Positions 29,187-35,115 of a stretch of 38,515 bases of DNA are shown here, piece by piece. The notes under the pieces were generated by a model. The model searched no databases. It had not been told where the DNA came from and saw nothing but the letters and a program-made list of their open reading frames with translations. Positions within the stretch are counted from its first letter, which is position 1; every line of letters begins with the position of its first letter. Origin of the DNA: a virus; IMG/VR virus record IMGVR_UViG_3300046808_000775, positions 1 to 38,515 of that record, one strand, 5' to 3'. The position numbers and the translations under genes were made by a program.

Positions 29187-29444
29187 ATGCAAGATTCATT
29201 TATCTACGAAGACTTTGAGAAGCACTTAGAGTCTATGGTTACTGAGGTAGAGTGCCAGAGTGCCATCGCTATTGATATGCTACTTGAAATGCTTAACGAG
29301 GAGTTCGGCATCAAGGTTAGCATTGACCCTGACAACAAGGTTATGACGGAAGACCTCAACAACTTGATTTCCGCCATGTCGGTGTTCGTCGTGGTGTGGG
29401 CAACTGACGGTAGCCTTAAAAAAATTGGTGGAGCCAAGGGTTAG
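29187..29444 (+). CDS. Hypothetical acidic early protein (85 aa)
   Basis: Starts MQDSFIYEDFEKHLESMVTE. A helical, acidic protein with LLEMLNEEFGIKVSIDPDNK in the middle, a hydrophobic segment ISAMSVFVVVWATDG near the C-terminus, and a basic end (LKKIGGAKG). It follows the 78-aa gene by 5 nt in the same operon. Its stop lies 4 nt before the structured element at 29449-29530. Function unknown. Confidence 0.65.
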   Translation: MQDSFIYEDFEKHLESMVTEVECQSAIAIDMLLEMLNEEFGIKVSIDPDNKVMTEDLNNLISAMSVFVVVWATDGSLKKIGGAKG

Positions 29445-29448
29445 ACCA

Positions 29449-29530
29449 GATTGCCTAGGGTATTTTCTATTGGTGCATTTGGCTTCACCGATGGATTAAA
29501 GGTTGCACTTGTAGTTAGCCCTAGGCAGTC
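29449..29530 (+). ncRNA. Candidate structured RNA / leader switch before the 301-aa gene
   Basis: GATTGCCTAGGG (29449-29460) pairs with CCCTAGGCAGTC (29519-29530): 12 bp with one G-T pair. Inside, ATTGGTG (29469-29475) pairs with CACCGAT (29486-29492), 7 bp with one G-T, around a 10-nt loop. A second pairing is possible between GTGCA (29473-29477) and TGCAC (29504-29508) and excludes the inner hairpin, which is the usual logic of a switch. It ends 25 nt before the ATG at 29556 and has no U-tract. No known riboswitch class is recognised. Confidence 0.55.
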
Positions 29531-29555
29531 GCCCTAATATTTAACTTAAAAACTT

Positions 29556-30461
29556 ATGAAAGAAAAAATAACTTACGTAGAACTAGACGAGCTAAAGCCG
29601 TTCTACTTCGACCTACCAGCATCAGCTCGCAAAGAGTTTGAGGATATGGCTGGTTCTAATGTGTTTATGGATGTGGTTCATCTTAGCGAAAAAGAGGTTG
29701 ATTTCTTAATCGAAAACTATGCTGGCAAAAAAGAGGTTGAGTTCAAAAGACTACTCAACGGTGGTTGCTTTCACTTCGGTAAGACGTTTAAGTTACACAA
29801 TAACGATGTACTCACCGAGGTTAACGGTGGTTTGCTTGTGTCTAACAAGTACGACTTAGAATTCTTCACTATGGTGTACCAAACCGATGGCGCTGCGTTC
29901 ACCACGTCTGGTAAGCGAGACGAGTACCGTATCTTCATCAGGCCACTTAGTGGCAAAAGTGCCATCAAAAACCCTGAAGATTTGCACGAGCATTTGGGTG
30001 ATTTCTTTGAAGCTATTGACATGTCTATGATCCCGCTTGAAGACAAACTAGACATCAAGAAAGACTTTTTAGGTAGACTATTTAGCTACGATGTCTTTAA
30101 CGTTGTCGCAGATCCTAAAGACTGGGCGTTCTACGAAATACTAATGCACCGCTGGGGCAAGTACAGCGTGGTCAGTAAATTCTTGGACACCATCACTGGC
30201 AACAAGTACCACAAGCGCTTGGTTAAAAAGCGTTTCTACAGTATAGACTTAGAAATGCACACTGGAAACAATCTATACATCCGAAACGGCTTATCTAGCA
30301 GCCCAGAGTATAGATGCTTTGAGATTGGTTTTTCAGGCTATTTCCGTATCTGCATTGAGAACATCAACACAGGCGAGGTTGTGTTTGACGTAGTTAATCG
30401 AGGAGTAGGAGAAAACTACTTCCGCCTTCGTCCTCACGATCGCGCGACGCAAGCGCATTGA
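29556..30461 (+). CDS. Unknown early protein sharing a C-terminal domain with the 217-aa protein (301 aa)
   Basis: The largest unknown early gene. It starts MKEKITYVELDELKPFYFDL. The N-terminal ~215 residues are mixed alpha/beta (EKEVDFLIENYAGKKEVEFK; HLGDFFEAIDMSMIPLEDKL). The last ~70 residues contain NLYIRNGLSSSPEYRCFEIG then FSGYFRICIENI and RGVGENYF. The same order (YIRNG, SS, R..EIGF, G, R, RG.G..YF or RPGHGTYF) occurs at the end of the 217-aa protein at 30753, so the two share a module. The structured element at 29449 lies in its leader. No catalytic motif is recognised. Confidence 0.7.
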   Translation: MKEKITYVELDELKPFYFDLPASARKEFEDMAGSNVFMDVVHLSEKEVDFLIENYAGKKEVEFKRLLNGGCFHFGKTFKLHNNDVLTEVNGGLLVSNKYDLEFFTMVYQTDGAAFTTSGKRDEYRIFIRPLSGKSAIKNPEDLHEHLGDFFEAIDMSMIPLEDKLDIKKDFLGRLFSYDVFNVVADPKDWAFYEILMHRWGKYSVVSKFLDTITGNKYHKRLVKKRFYSIDLEMHTGNNLYIRNGLSSSPEYRCFEIGFSGYFRICIENINTGEVVFDVVNRGVGENYFRLRPHDRATQAH

Positions 30462-30465
30462 TAAT
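30435..30465 (+). promoter_or_regulatory. Early promoter variant P6 inside the end of the 301-aa gene
   Basis: CACGA at 30435-30439 lies 25 nt upstream of GATAAT at 30460-30465, the same offset that CAC has in P1-P4. It continues ATCTATGTAAAACAACAGC into the leader of the next gene. The upstream box is only partly conserved. Confidence 0.5.
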
Positions 30466-30487
30466 ATCTATGTAAAACAACAGCACT

Positions 30488-30694
30488 ATGACTGAGCAAG
30501 AAGACCTAATGCAGCGATGGTTAATGAATGAGATGGCTAGCATCTACGTATCGTTTTCCGATGACAAACAGTTCCTTGAGTTCACTGAGCTCGCTGGCTC
30601 TCAAGAAGAGATGATGCGCATCTTCGACGTTGGCTTCATTGCCGGACTAGAATATGTCAAACGCAATACAGATAAGTTTTTCCCGCAACAGTAG
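30488..30694 (+). CDS. Hypothetical acidic early protein (68 aa)
   Basis: Starts MTEQEDLMQRWLMNEMASIY. An acidic helical protein with SFSDDKQFLEFTELAGSQEE in the centre and a GFIAGLEYVKRNTDKFF C-terminal helix. The IFDVGFIAGLEYVK pattern resembles short helical proteins common in phage early regions, without known function. Driven by promoter variant P6 through the leader TAAAACAACAGC, also found before the 87-aa gene at 33618. Confidence 0.6.
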   Translation: MTEQEDLMQRWLMNEMASIYVSFSDDKQFLEFTELAGSQEEMMRIFDVGFIAGLEYVKRNTDKFFPQQ

Positions 30695-30696
30695 TT

Positions 30697-30705
30697 GCTA
30701 TACAC
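30697..30705 (+). promoter_or_regulatory. Orphan GCTATACAC box before the 217-aa gene
   Basis: A ninth-base-perfect copy of the upstream box of P1-P4 lies 2 nt after the 68-aa stop and 48 nt before the next ATG. No GATAAT is found 22 nt downstream (CACTTA there). It may be a degenerate promoter, or the box may work without the second element. Confidence 0.35.
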
Positions 30706-30752
30706 ACTAGTTATAACCTTTAATTTTCACTTAACCTTAATTTTATTTTTTT

Positions 30753-31406
30753 ATGAAAATCCACGAAATCAAAGAAGGACAACAAGTAAAAGTAGTTAAC
30801 ATTACAGAAGGCCCAGGCGTTGGTGTCATTAGCAGTGAATACCTTGGCAAAACCGGCGAAGTAATCATCGTAGACCCAAGCGACGAAACCGCGCGTGTGT
30901 CATTCAGCGAAGACGACCACATGTGGTGCAACGCTCGTTGGCTCGAACTGGCGGATGACTCAAACTTGATTAAACTAAAGCGCGCAAGCATTGGTAAAAT
31001 CTACGATATAGCTTGCACTGATTGGAAAGAAAAGATCAGTTCACAAATCGCAGAGAACAACAGTCCGTTCACAAAAGAAGTTTATATCACCAAGAAGTTT
31101 GCAGAAAAAATGATATTGGCTGCTACAGATGATCAACGACCAGTTGTAATCTCTGTTCTTGAAGAAGGTGGTTACAAACAAGCAGAAAAAGAATGGCATA
31201 ACTTTGGTGATAGCTTTACAGTTGACACAAAGACACACGAAACAGATCAAAAAATTTACATCAGAAATGGTCACGCTTCATCAACAGCAATGGAGCGACG
31301 TGAGATCGGTTTTACAGGTTGCAAGCGAGTTAAGTTTGTAATCGAAGGTGAAGAACATATTGTTGAGCGCCCAGGTCACGGTACGTACTTCAGTGTTATG
31401 TCTTAA
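30753..31406 (+). CDS. Unknown early protein with N-terminal SH3/KOW-like segment (217 aa)
   Basis: Starts MKIHEIKEGQQVKVVNITEG. The first ~70 residues (GQQVKVVNITEGPGVG, LGKTGEVIIVDPSDETARVS, WCNARWLELAD) fit a small beta barrel of the KOW/SH3 type that begins with G-x-x-V-x-V and ends with a W-LEL. The middle is helical. The C-terminal ~50 residues (IYIRNGHASSTAMERREIGF then RPGHGTYF) match the end of the 301-aa protein. KOW-like modules bind RNA or RNA polymerase, so a transcription- or RNA-related role is possible but unproven. Confidence 0.6.
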   Translation: MKIHEIKEGQQVKVVNITEGPGVGVISSEYLGKTGEVIIVDPSDETARVSFSEDDHMWCNARWLELADDSNLIKLKRASIGKIYDIACTDWKEKISSQIAENNSPFTKEVYITKKFAEKMILAATDDQRPVVISVLEEGGYKQAEKEWHNFGDSFTVDTKTHETDQKIYIRNGHASSTAMERREIGFTGCKRVKFVIEGEEHIVERPGHGTYFSVMS

Positions 31407-31410
31407 TCTT

Positions 31411-31442
31411 CACGATGGCGTTACGTCAAAGTAGTTGATAAT
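31411..31442 (+). promoter_or_regulatory. Early promoter variant P7
   Basis: CACGA at 31411-31415 and GATAAT at 31437-31442, with a 26-nt offset (25 in others). The direct repeat GGCGTTACGTC lies on both sides of the -10-like box (31417-31427 and 31455-31465). Confidence 0.45.
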
Positions 31443-31454
31443 AATGTACCACGG

Positions 31455-31474
31455 GGCGTTACGTCTGTAGCGCC
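31455..31474 (+). promoter_or_regulatory. Leader hairpin before the 74-aa gene
   Basis: GGCGTTAC (31455-31462) pairs with GTAGCGCC (31467-31474) around GTCT: 8 bp, one T-G pair. It lies in the mRNA leader between P7 and the ATG at 31501. The 5' arm repeats the GGCGTTACGTC sequence found upstream of the -10-like box. Confidence 0.55.
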
Positions 31475-31500
31475 TCTTGGTTACATCAACCACCACCACA

Positions 31501-31725
31501 ATGCAAGACAACTTCTCTATAGACAATATCATCGCCTTTGAAAACGGCGAACTAGATGACATTAGCACTATAAATATGTTCTCAACCCTTATCCGTACGG
31601 GTATGGCTTGGCAACTACAAGGCTTTTACGGCCGCACCGCTAATGCACTTATTGAAAACAACATTATTAACCAAAACGGAGACATCAACTATGAGGCGCT
31701 CGACGAGATACAGCAATCGCTATAG
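31501..31725 (+). CDS. Small conserved phage protein (74 aa)
   Basis: I use the ATG at 31501 (MQDNFSIDNIIAFENGELDD). A start at 31477 lies in the leader right after the hairpin. The sequence FENGELDDISTINMFSTLIR then TGMAWQLQGFYGRTANALIE is a recurring small phage protein: ENGEL, a LxxxGxAWxLQGxYGRxAxxLIExG core, and a short acidic tail. I recognise the pattern but know no established function. It overlaps the next gene by 35 nt. Confidence 0.8.
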   Translation: MQDNFSIDNIIAFENGELDDISTINMFSTLIRTGMAWQLQGFYGRTANALIENNIINQNGDINYEALDEIQQSL

Positions 31726-32023
31726 TGTTGACAATAGCCAACTAACCGCGGTGTTTAAAGAACTGCGTAAACTAGGGTACTTCGCAAGGCAAAGCTTCAT
31801 GTGCTGCCAGGGCTGCGGATGGAGCGCTGTGCCAGAAGGCAAAGAGCAAAAGGTTGTGTTCTACCACGCGCAAGACAAGTCTCATCTTAGAGATACAAAC
31901 AACCTATATATTGCGTGGGCTGGCGACGGTGACGAAATCCGCCGTACGTTTGAAAGCGCAGGCTATGAAGTGGAATGGGACGGTAGTTCGCACCAGAGAA
32001 TACTTATTAAAAACGTTTACTAA
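31691..32023 (+). CDS. Conserved phage protein with CCxGC motif (110 aa)
   Basis: I use the ATG at 31691 (MRRSTRYSNRYSVDNSQLTA). An upstream start at 31643 would overlap the previous gene much further. The core FKELRKLGYFARQSFMCCQG then CGWSAVPEG and KVVFYHAQDKSHLRD match a family I recall as DUF6891-like: F-xx-L-xx-x-GYFA-x-Q, a CCxxC cluster, an FYHxQD segment, then WAGDGDEI and a C-terminal AGYEVEWDGSSHQRILIK strand pair. The Cys cluster suggests metal binding. Function unknown. Confidence 0.7.
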   Translation: MRRSTRYSNRYSVDNSQLTAVFKELRKLGYFARQSFMCCQGCGWSAVPEGKEQKVVFYHAQDKSHLRDTNNLYIAWAGDGDEIRRTFESAGYEVEWDGSSHQRILIKNVY

Positions 32024-32238
32024 TGCAAGAAGAACTTTTAACTATTGATGTAGACTACGTTGGCCAAGACCGCGAGTTTATTTCACTGTGTGCCAAGTTT
32101 AATATCGCCTGCAAAACCAACTACGGTGTAGCCTTATTGACGGGTACAAAGCAACAGTTGTTTGATTTCTTGTCATCGCCATATTATGAAATGGATAGGA
32201 TGACTATCCGAGAATTTTATCCAGAACTTTTAGATTAA
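32023..32238 (+). CDS. Hypothetical early protein (71 aa)
   Basis: Starts MQEELLTIDVDYVGQDREFI. It is a compact alpha/beta protein with CAKFNIACKTNYGVALLTGT in the centre and FDFLSSPYYEMDRMTIREFY near the end. The TAATG overlap at 32023 couples it to the CCxGC gene, and its stop overlaps the start of the sigma factor gene by one base, so it belongs to the sigma operon. Function unknown. Confidence 0.65.
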   Translation: MQEELLTIDVDYVGQDREFISLCAKFNIACKTNYGVALLTGTKQQLFDFLSSPYYEMDRMTIREFYPELLD

Positions 32239-33101
32239 TGCGCCAACTTAAGATCGCCAATCAGATTACTAAACGCGAAAGCAAATCAATAGAGAAATAC
32301 TTTGTAGAGCTTTCAAAAGAAAAACTATTAACGCCAGAAGAAGAATTTGAATTAACTAAAATCATTTACGAAACAGGGGATCCAGTTGCAAAAGAAAGAC
32401 TAACGCGCGCAAACTTAAGGTTTGTTGTATCTGTCGCCAAGCAGTATCAAGTATCTGGTATGAAGCTTGAAGACCTAATATCAGAAGGCAACATCGGCCT
32501 TATTAAGGCTGTTGACAGGTTCGATCCAACAAGAGGTTTTAAGTTCATATCGTTCGCCGTGTGGTGGATCAGGCAGAGTATACTACACTCTATTGATACT
32601 AAGTCAAAGCAGATATACACGCCAGGCAATAGAAACGCCAACATGAATAGGATACGCAAGGCATCGTCTGAGCTCGAGCAGAAACTGTTTAGAGAACCAG
32701 AACCTTTTGAGATTGCAGAACATCTTGGCGTTGAAGAGAGTTTTGTTTTAGACATGTTCAACCACACCGCAGAGATGACGTCTAGCGACGCTACGCTATC
32801 CGGAGATGAATCATCAACAACAGTGTCTGATATTCTAACTAACACGACGTATGCGCAGCCAGACGAAGACATAACACAAGAGTCCACAGTGAATTTGTTT
32901 TGGAAAATGGCAGAGAAGATTTTAAATCCAATGCACTTCAAGGTTGTGTCAATGTATTTAGGCGCGTTTGAACCTGCCAAGACTGTTAAGCAAATAGCTA
33001 TGGAATTAGATATTCCAGATGAAAAAGCGCGTCAACTAAAAGACAGCGGATTAAATAGATTAAAAAGAAATAAAAAATGCTCAAGTATCTTACTGTCGTA
33101 A
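32238..33101 (+). CDS. RpoD-like RNA polymerase sigma factor, phage-encoded (287 aa)
   Basis: The N-terminus MRQLKIANQITKRESKSIEK matches the conserved start of Bacteroidota RpoD, so the gene was most likely taken from such a host. Region 2 is intact: ANLRFVVSVAKQYQVSGMKL (58-77), DLISEGNIGLIKAVDRFDPT (79-98) and FKFISFAVWWIRQSI (101-115). The -10 strand-opening WW and Q are kept. The linker after region 2.4 is divergent (QIYTPGNRNANMNRIRKA). The region 4.2 helix is altered: IPDEKARQLK replaces the usual TRERVRQIK, losing an Arg used to read the -35 box. It would redirect host RNA polymerase to phage promoters, perhaps the GATAAT family in this window. Confidence 0.9.
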   Translation: MRQLKIANQITKRESKSIEKYFVELSKEKLLTPEEEFELTKIIYETGDPVAKERLTRANLRFVVSVAKQYQVSGMKLEDLISEGNIGLIKAVDRFDPTRGFKFISFAVWWIRQSILHSIDTKSKQIYTPGNRNANMNRIRKASSELEQKLFREPEPFEIAEHLGVEESFVLDMFNHTAEMTSSDATLSGDESSTTVSDILTNTTYAQPDEDITQESTVNLFWKMAEKILNPMHFKVVSMYLGAFEPAKTVKQIAMELDIPDEKARQLKDSGLNRLKRNKKCSSILLS

Positions 33102-33205
33102 ACAAGATTATACCGTTTTCAATATTCCTATTGTTTTTAGTATCAGTATTCTTATTGTCAAAATACCTAGATAAAAAATCAGAAAAAAATGAAAAAAACA
33201 AATAA
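33077..33205 (+). CDS. Tiny single-pass membrane protein (42 aa)
   Basis: ATG 33077 to TAA 33203-33205. It encodes MLKYLTVVNKIIPFSIFLLF followed by LVSVFLLSKYLDKKSEKNEK and NK. The hydrophobic segment (IIPFSIFLLFLVSVFLL, ~11-27) is bounded by a basic, hydrophilic tail. It overlaps the 3' end of the sigma gene by 25 nt and the next gene by 17 nt. It is real in composition and placed in an overlapping operon; function unknown. Confidence 0.6.
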   Translation: MLKYLTVVNKIIPFSIFLLFLVSVFLLSKYLDKKSEKNEKNK

Positions 33206-33581
33206 ACCCTACGAACTCACTATCGTCTATGACGAAATTAAATCAGTAGACAGTGCTTGGAAAAAGCTTATTGACGCTGGCCTAACACCTGTTGCCCCGA
33301 AGAAAAACCTTAACAATGGTAGTACGTATTGGCAAACGCGATATGGATTCATAATCAGCGAAACACTTGCTGGAAACGTCATCCGTATGCGTAACCTTGG
33401 TAAAAACTTCTCGAGTCAATACTACACTGTTAATCCACGCATCGATAACAAGGTTGTAAAGATTCTCAGCCGTAAAGATCGTTTGCTATACATACTTGAC
33501 TACGTGACCGCAAACGAACACAAGTGGAGCATTTCACACAACCGCAAGGTCAATAAAAACATTTACCTCACAACCAAGTAA
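33189..33581 (+). CDS. Hypothetical basic early protein (130 aa)
   Basis: Starts MKKTNKPYELTIVYDEIKSV. A basic alpha/beta protein: AWKKLIDAGLTPVAPKKNLN, STYWQTRYGFIISETLAGNV and a C-terminal helical/basic part (LDYVTANEHKWSISHNRKVN). It may bind nucleic acid given its charge, but no motif supports that. It overlaps the 42-aa membrane protein gene. The promoter variant P8 overlaps its 3' end and drives the next genes. Confidence 0.6.
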   Translation: MKKTNKPYELTIVYDEIKSVDSAWKKLIDAGLTPVAPKKNLNNGSTYWQTRYGFIISETLAGNVIRMRNLGKNFSSQYYTVNPRIDNKVVKILSRKDRLLYILDYVTANEHKWSISHNRKVNKNIYLTTK

Positions 33582-33599
33582 CGATCACCGTTTGATAAT
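33569..33599 (+). promoter_or_regulatory. Early promoter variant P8
   Basis: CACAA at 33569-33573 lies exactly 25 nt before GATAAT at 33594-33599, the offset of CAC in P1-P4. The leader ACATAAAACAACAGC matches that of P6. The upstream box is only partly conserved (CCTCACAA). Confidence 0.5.
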
Positions 33600-33617
33600 A
33601 CATAAAACAACAGCAAA

Positions 33618-33881
33618 ATGTCAAAAATAGAATTAACTGGGCTAATGCCTTTTAACGATCATATTGAAGTTGATGTGTTCGGATCTGCAGAATATTCTCC
33701 AGCAGAATTAGACTACGAATCTGGCACTGGCGCTCAAGCCGGTTGGGATGCTTATGTAAATGCAATTAGCCTATCTATAGGTTCAAAGGCGTTAATCGTG
33801 GATAAAAACGGTTCTAACATTGTGTTTTTTAACAAGTTAGAAGAATTAATTCAAGCTTATTTAGACGAAAATGGCTACTGA
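33618..33881 (+). CDS. Hypothetical acidic early protein (87 aa)
   Basis: Starts MSKIELTGLMPFNDHIEVDV. The acidic middle (GSAEYSPAELDYESGTGAQA) and a hydrophobic centre (NAISLSIGSKALIVDKNGSN) suggest a compact alpha/beta domain. It ends LIQAYLDENGY and overlaps the next gene by 11 nt. It starts the transcript of P8. No family recognised. Confidence 0.65.
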   Translation: MSKIELTGLMPFNDHIEVDVFGSAEYSPAELDYESGTGAQAGWDAYVNAISLSIGSKALIVDKNGSNIVFFNKLEELIQAYLDENGY

Positions 33882-34140
33882 TATTAGTAAATTAATGGAC
33901 CTACTTGCAGAAAAAGGTCTTAAAGTGTGTGGTACCGCATCTGATTTTTATGGTCACAAAGTAGAAAATCAAGGCATTTGGTTAGCTGCAGATTACACTC
34001 CGCAGTTCTTCGATTACTATAGTGATACTTGGAACAACACATTTGGCGTACATCCAAAAATTAACGAACTTGTTGAAAAAAACGGTTGGTATTTCGAGTG
34101 GTATGATCCAGGAACAATGATGATTTGGCAACAACATTAA
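33871..34140 (+). CDS. Hypothetical aromatic-rich early protein (89 aa)
   Basis: Starts MATDISKLMDLLAEKGLKVC. After a helix it is very rich in Trp, Tyr and Phe (FFDYYSDTWNNTFGVHPKIN, GWYFEWYDPGTMMIWQQH). The composition suggests a small beta-sandwich or a ligand-binding surface. It overlaps the 87-aa gene by 11 nt and is followed 2 nt later by the 51-aa gene, so they are one operon. Function unknown. Confidence 0.65.
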   Translation: MATDISKLMDLLAEKGLKVCGTASDFYGHKVENQGIWLAADYTPQFFDYYSDTWNNTFGVHPKINELVEKNGWYFEWYDPGTMMIWQQH

Positions 34141-34142
34141 TT

Positions 34143-34298
34143 ATGAAACAAGATAAACCTGCAGAAAGTATTTCTAAAAGCGCTAAATTCGTTGAATGGA
34201 TGCTCAAAAACAAAAACGTGCACACTGCCAACTTACAAGCTATGGACAGGGCAATAAACATAGTTGAGCAGTATTACAATGGATCAGGAAGACTTTAA
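34143..34298 (+). CDS. Small helical protein (51 aa)
   Basis: ATG 34143 to TAA 34296-34298. It encodes MKQDKPAESISKSAKFVEWM then LKNKNVHTANLQAMDRAINI and VEQYYNGSGRL. Two amphipathic helices are likely (ISKSAKFVEWMLKNK and TANLQAMDRAINIVEQYY). The 3' end overlaps the 90-aa gene by 20 nt. Function unknown. Confidence 0.6.
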   Translation: MKQDKPAESISKSAKFVEWMLKNKNVHTANLQAMDRAINIVEQYYNGSGRL

Positions 34299-34551
34299 CA
34301 TAAGTGAAATAAACCCTCTAGATATAGGCAAGAGCGTTTATGAAGTACATAAACAATTCGGAGCAGAGGCTGCTAGCGTGTTTGTTGAAAAACTAGCAGC
34401 TAAATTTGCTATAAATGTTATAAAGTCAGACAAAGACGATGGTCTACCGTCTGAGTATATTTATAATAAAATAGCTACATATATTTTATTTTGCAGTATG
34501 CTTTACAACACTAAACAAGAAGAAGGAGATGGACGACAAGCAGATGAATGA
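34279..34551 (+). CDS. Hypothetical helical early protein (90 aa)
   Basis: I use the ATG at 34279 (MDQEDFNISEINPLDIGKSV), not the TTG at 34264, because it overlaps the previous gene less. Helical, with HKQFGAEAASVFVEKLAAKF and a hydrophobic ATYILFCSMLY near the C-terminus. It overlaps both neighbours (20 and 23 nt). Function unknown. Confidence 0.6.
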   Translation: MDQEDFNISEINPLDIGKSVYEVHKQFGAEAASVFVEKLAAKFAINVIKSDKDDGLPSEYIYNKIATYILFCSMLYNTKQEEGDGRQADE

Positions 34552-34729
34552 CTTTTTAAGAATAGCTAATGCTAAGGTTAGAAAATACTATCCATTTAAA
34601 AGACAAAGAGATGCAGTAGTTGCTAAAATGTATTCTAGATGGCTAGAACGTAAATCAATGATTGATAGATCGAAAAACAAAGCATCTAATAATACTGATG
34701 GTTACAAATTCATATATTGGGAACAATGA
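34529..34729 (+). CDS. Hypothetical basic early protein (66 aa)
   Basis: Starts MDDKQMNDFLRIANAKVRKY and is basic throughout (YPFKRQRDAVVAKMYSRWLE, RKSMIDRSKNKASNN). A helical, positively charged protein that could bind nucleic acid. It overlaps the previous gene by 23 nt and the next by 4 nt (ATGA). Function unknown. Confidence 0.6.
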   Translation: MDDKQMNDFLRIANAKVRKYYPFKRQRDAVVAKMYSRWLERKSMIDRSKNKASNNTDGYKFIYWEQ

Positions 34730-34935
34730 GCAATAATGTGATACTTGACGACGACCCTGGGGACGACCAGAAATACATAGTCAATGCCTGCGCAATACAC
34801 GCGCAATTCCAACAAATTGAGATTGACGAAGAAGAAAAGGAAGCAGAGCAACGTATGATGATCATACTACGCAATGGAAACAACGGAGAACACTACGATT
34901 CGCTAAATGATAGCGATATACATCCTGAGTTTTAA
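34726..34935 (+). CDS. Hypothetical acidic early protein (69 aa)
   Basis: Starts at ATG 34726, coupled by an ATGA overlap to the previous stop. It encodes MSNNVILDDDPGDDQKYIVN and a highly acidic helix (QQIEIDEEEKEAEQRMMIIL), ending NDSDIHPEF. The strong charge contrast with the preceding basic gene may mean the two proteins interact, but that is speculative. It is the last gene before the tRNA cluster. Confidence 0.6.
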   Translation: MSNNVILDDDPGDDQKYIVNACAIHAQFQQIEIDEEEKEAEQRMMIILRNGNNGEHYDSLNDSDIHPEF

Positions 34936-34942
34936 AGCACAA

Positions 34943-35022
34943 ACGCTCGTATCCCCTCAAGCTTATACCTTGTAGAAAGGGTAACTGGTCACACGTGGGT
35001 TCGAGTCCCACCGAGCGTACCA
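34943..35022 (+). tRNA. Atypical tRNA-like element with encoded CCA, no canonical D-arm
   Basis: ACGCTCG (34943-34949) pairs perfectly with CGAGCGT (35012-35018), followed by A and an encoded CCA (35020-35022). The T-arm GTGGG-TTCGAGT-CCCAC is perfect. The 45-nt stretch between (34950-34994) has no GG in a D-loop and no normal D-stem. The best central hairpin is TACC ... GGTA around TTGTAGAAAG, so the anticodon could be GTA (Tyr), but this is uncertain. It may be a divergent tRNA, a damaged one, or a tRNA mimic. Confidence 0.6.
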
Positions 35023-35026
35023 TTAT

Positions 35027-35100
35027 GCCCCTGTAGCTCAACTGGATAGAGCAACGCACTTCTAATGCGTAGGTTACAGGTTCGATTCCTGTCGGGGGTA
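35027..35100 (+). tRNA. tRNA-Arg (TCT anticodon)
   Basis: All arms are canonical: acceptor GCCCCTG with CGGGGGT (two G-T pairs), D-arm GCTC..GAGC with GG in the loop, anticodon arm ACGCA-CTTCTAA-TGCGT with anticodon TCT, variable AGGTT and T-arm ACAGG-TTCGATT-CCTGT. Discriminator A at 35100; CCA is not encoded. It decodes AGA, a codon common in A/T-rich phage genes such as these. Confidence 0.93.
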
Positions 35101-35115
35101 CTAAGTAAAAACAAA

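Noticed and set aside
33485-33492. GCTATACAT inside the 130-aa gene
   Set aside because: It is within a coding region, lacks GATAAT 22 nt downstream and is not followed by a gene start.
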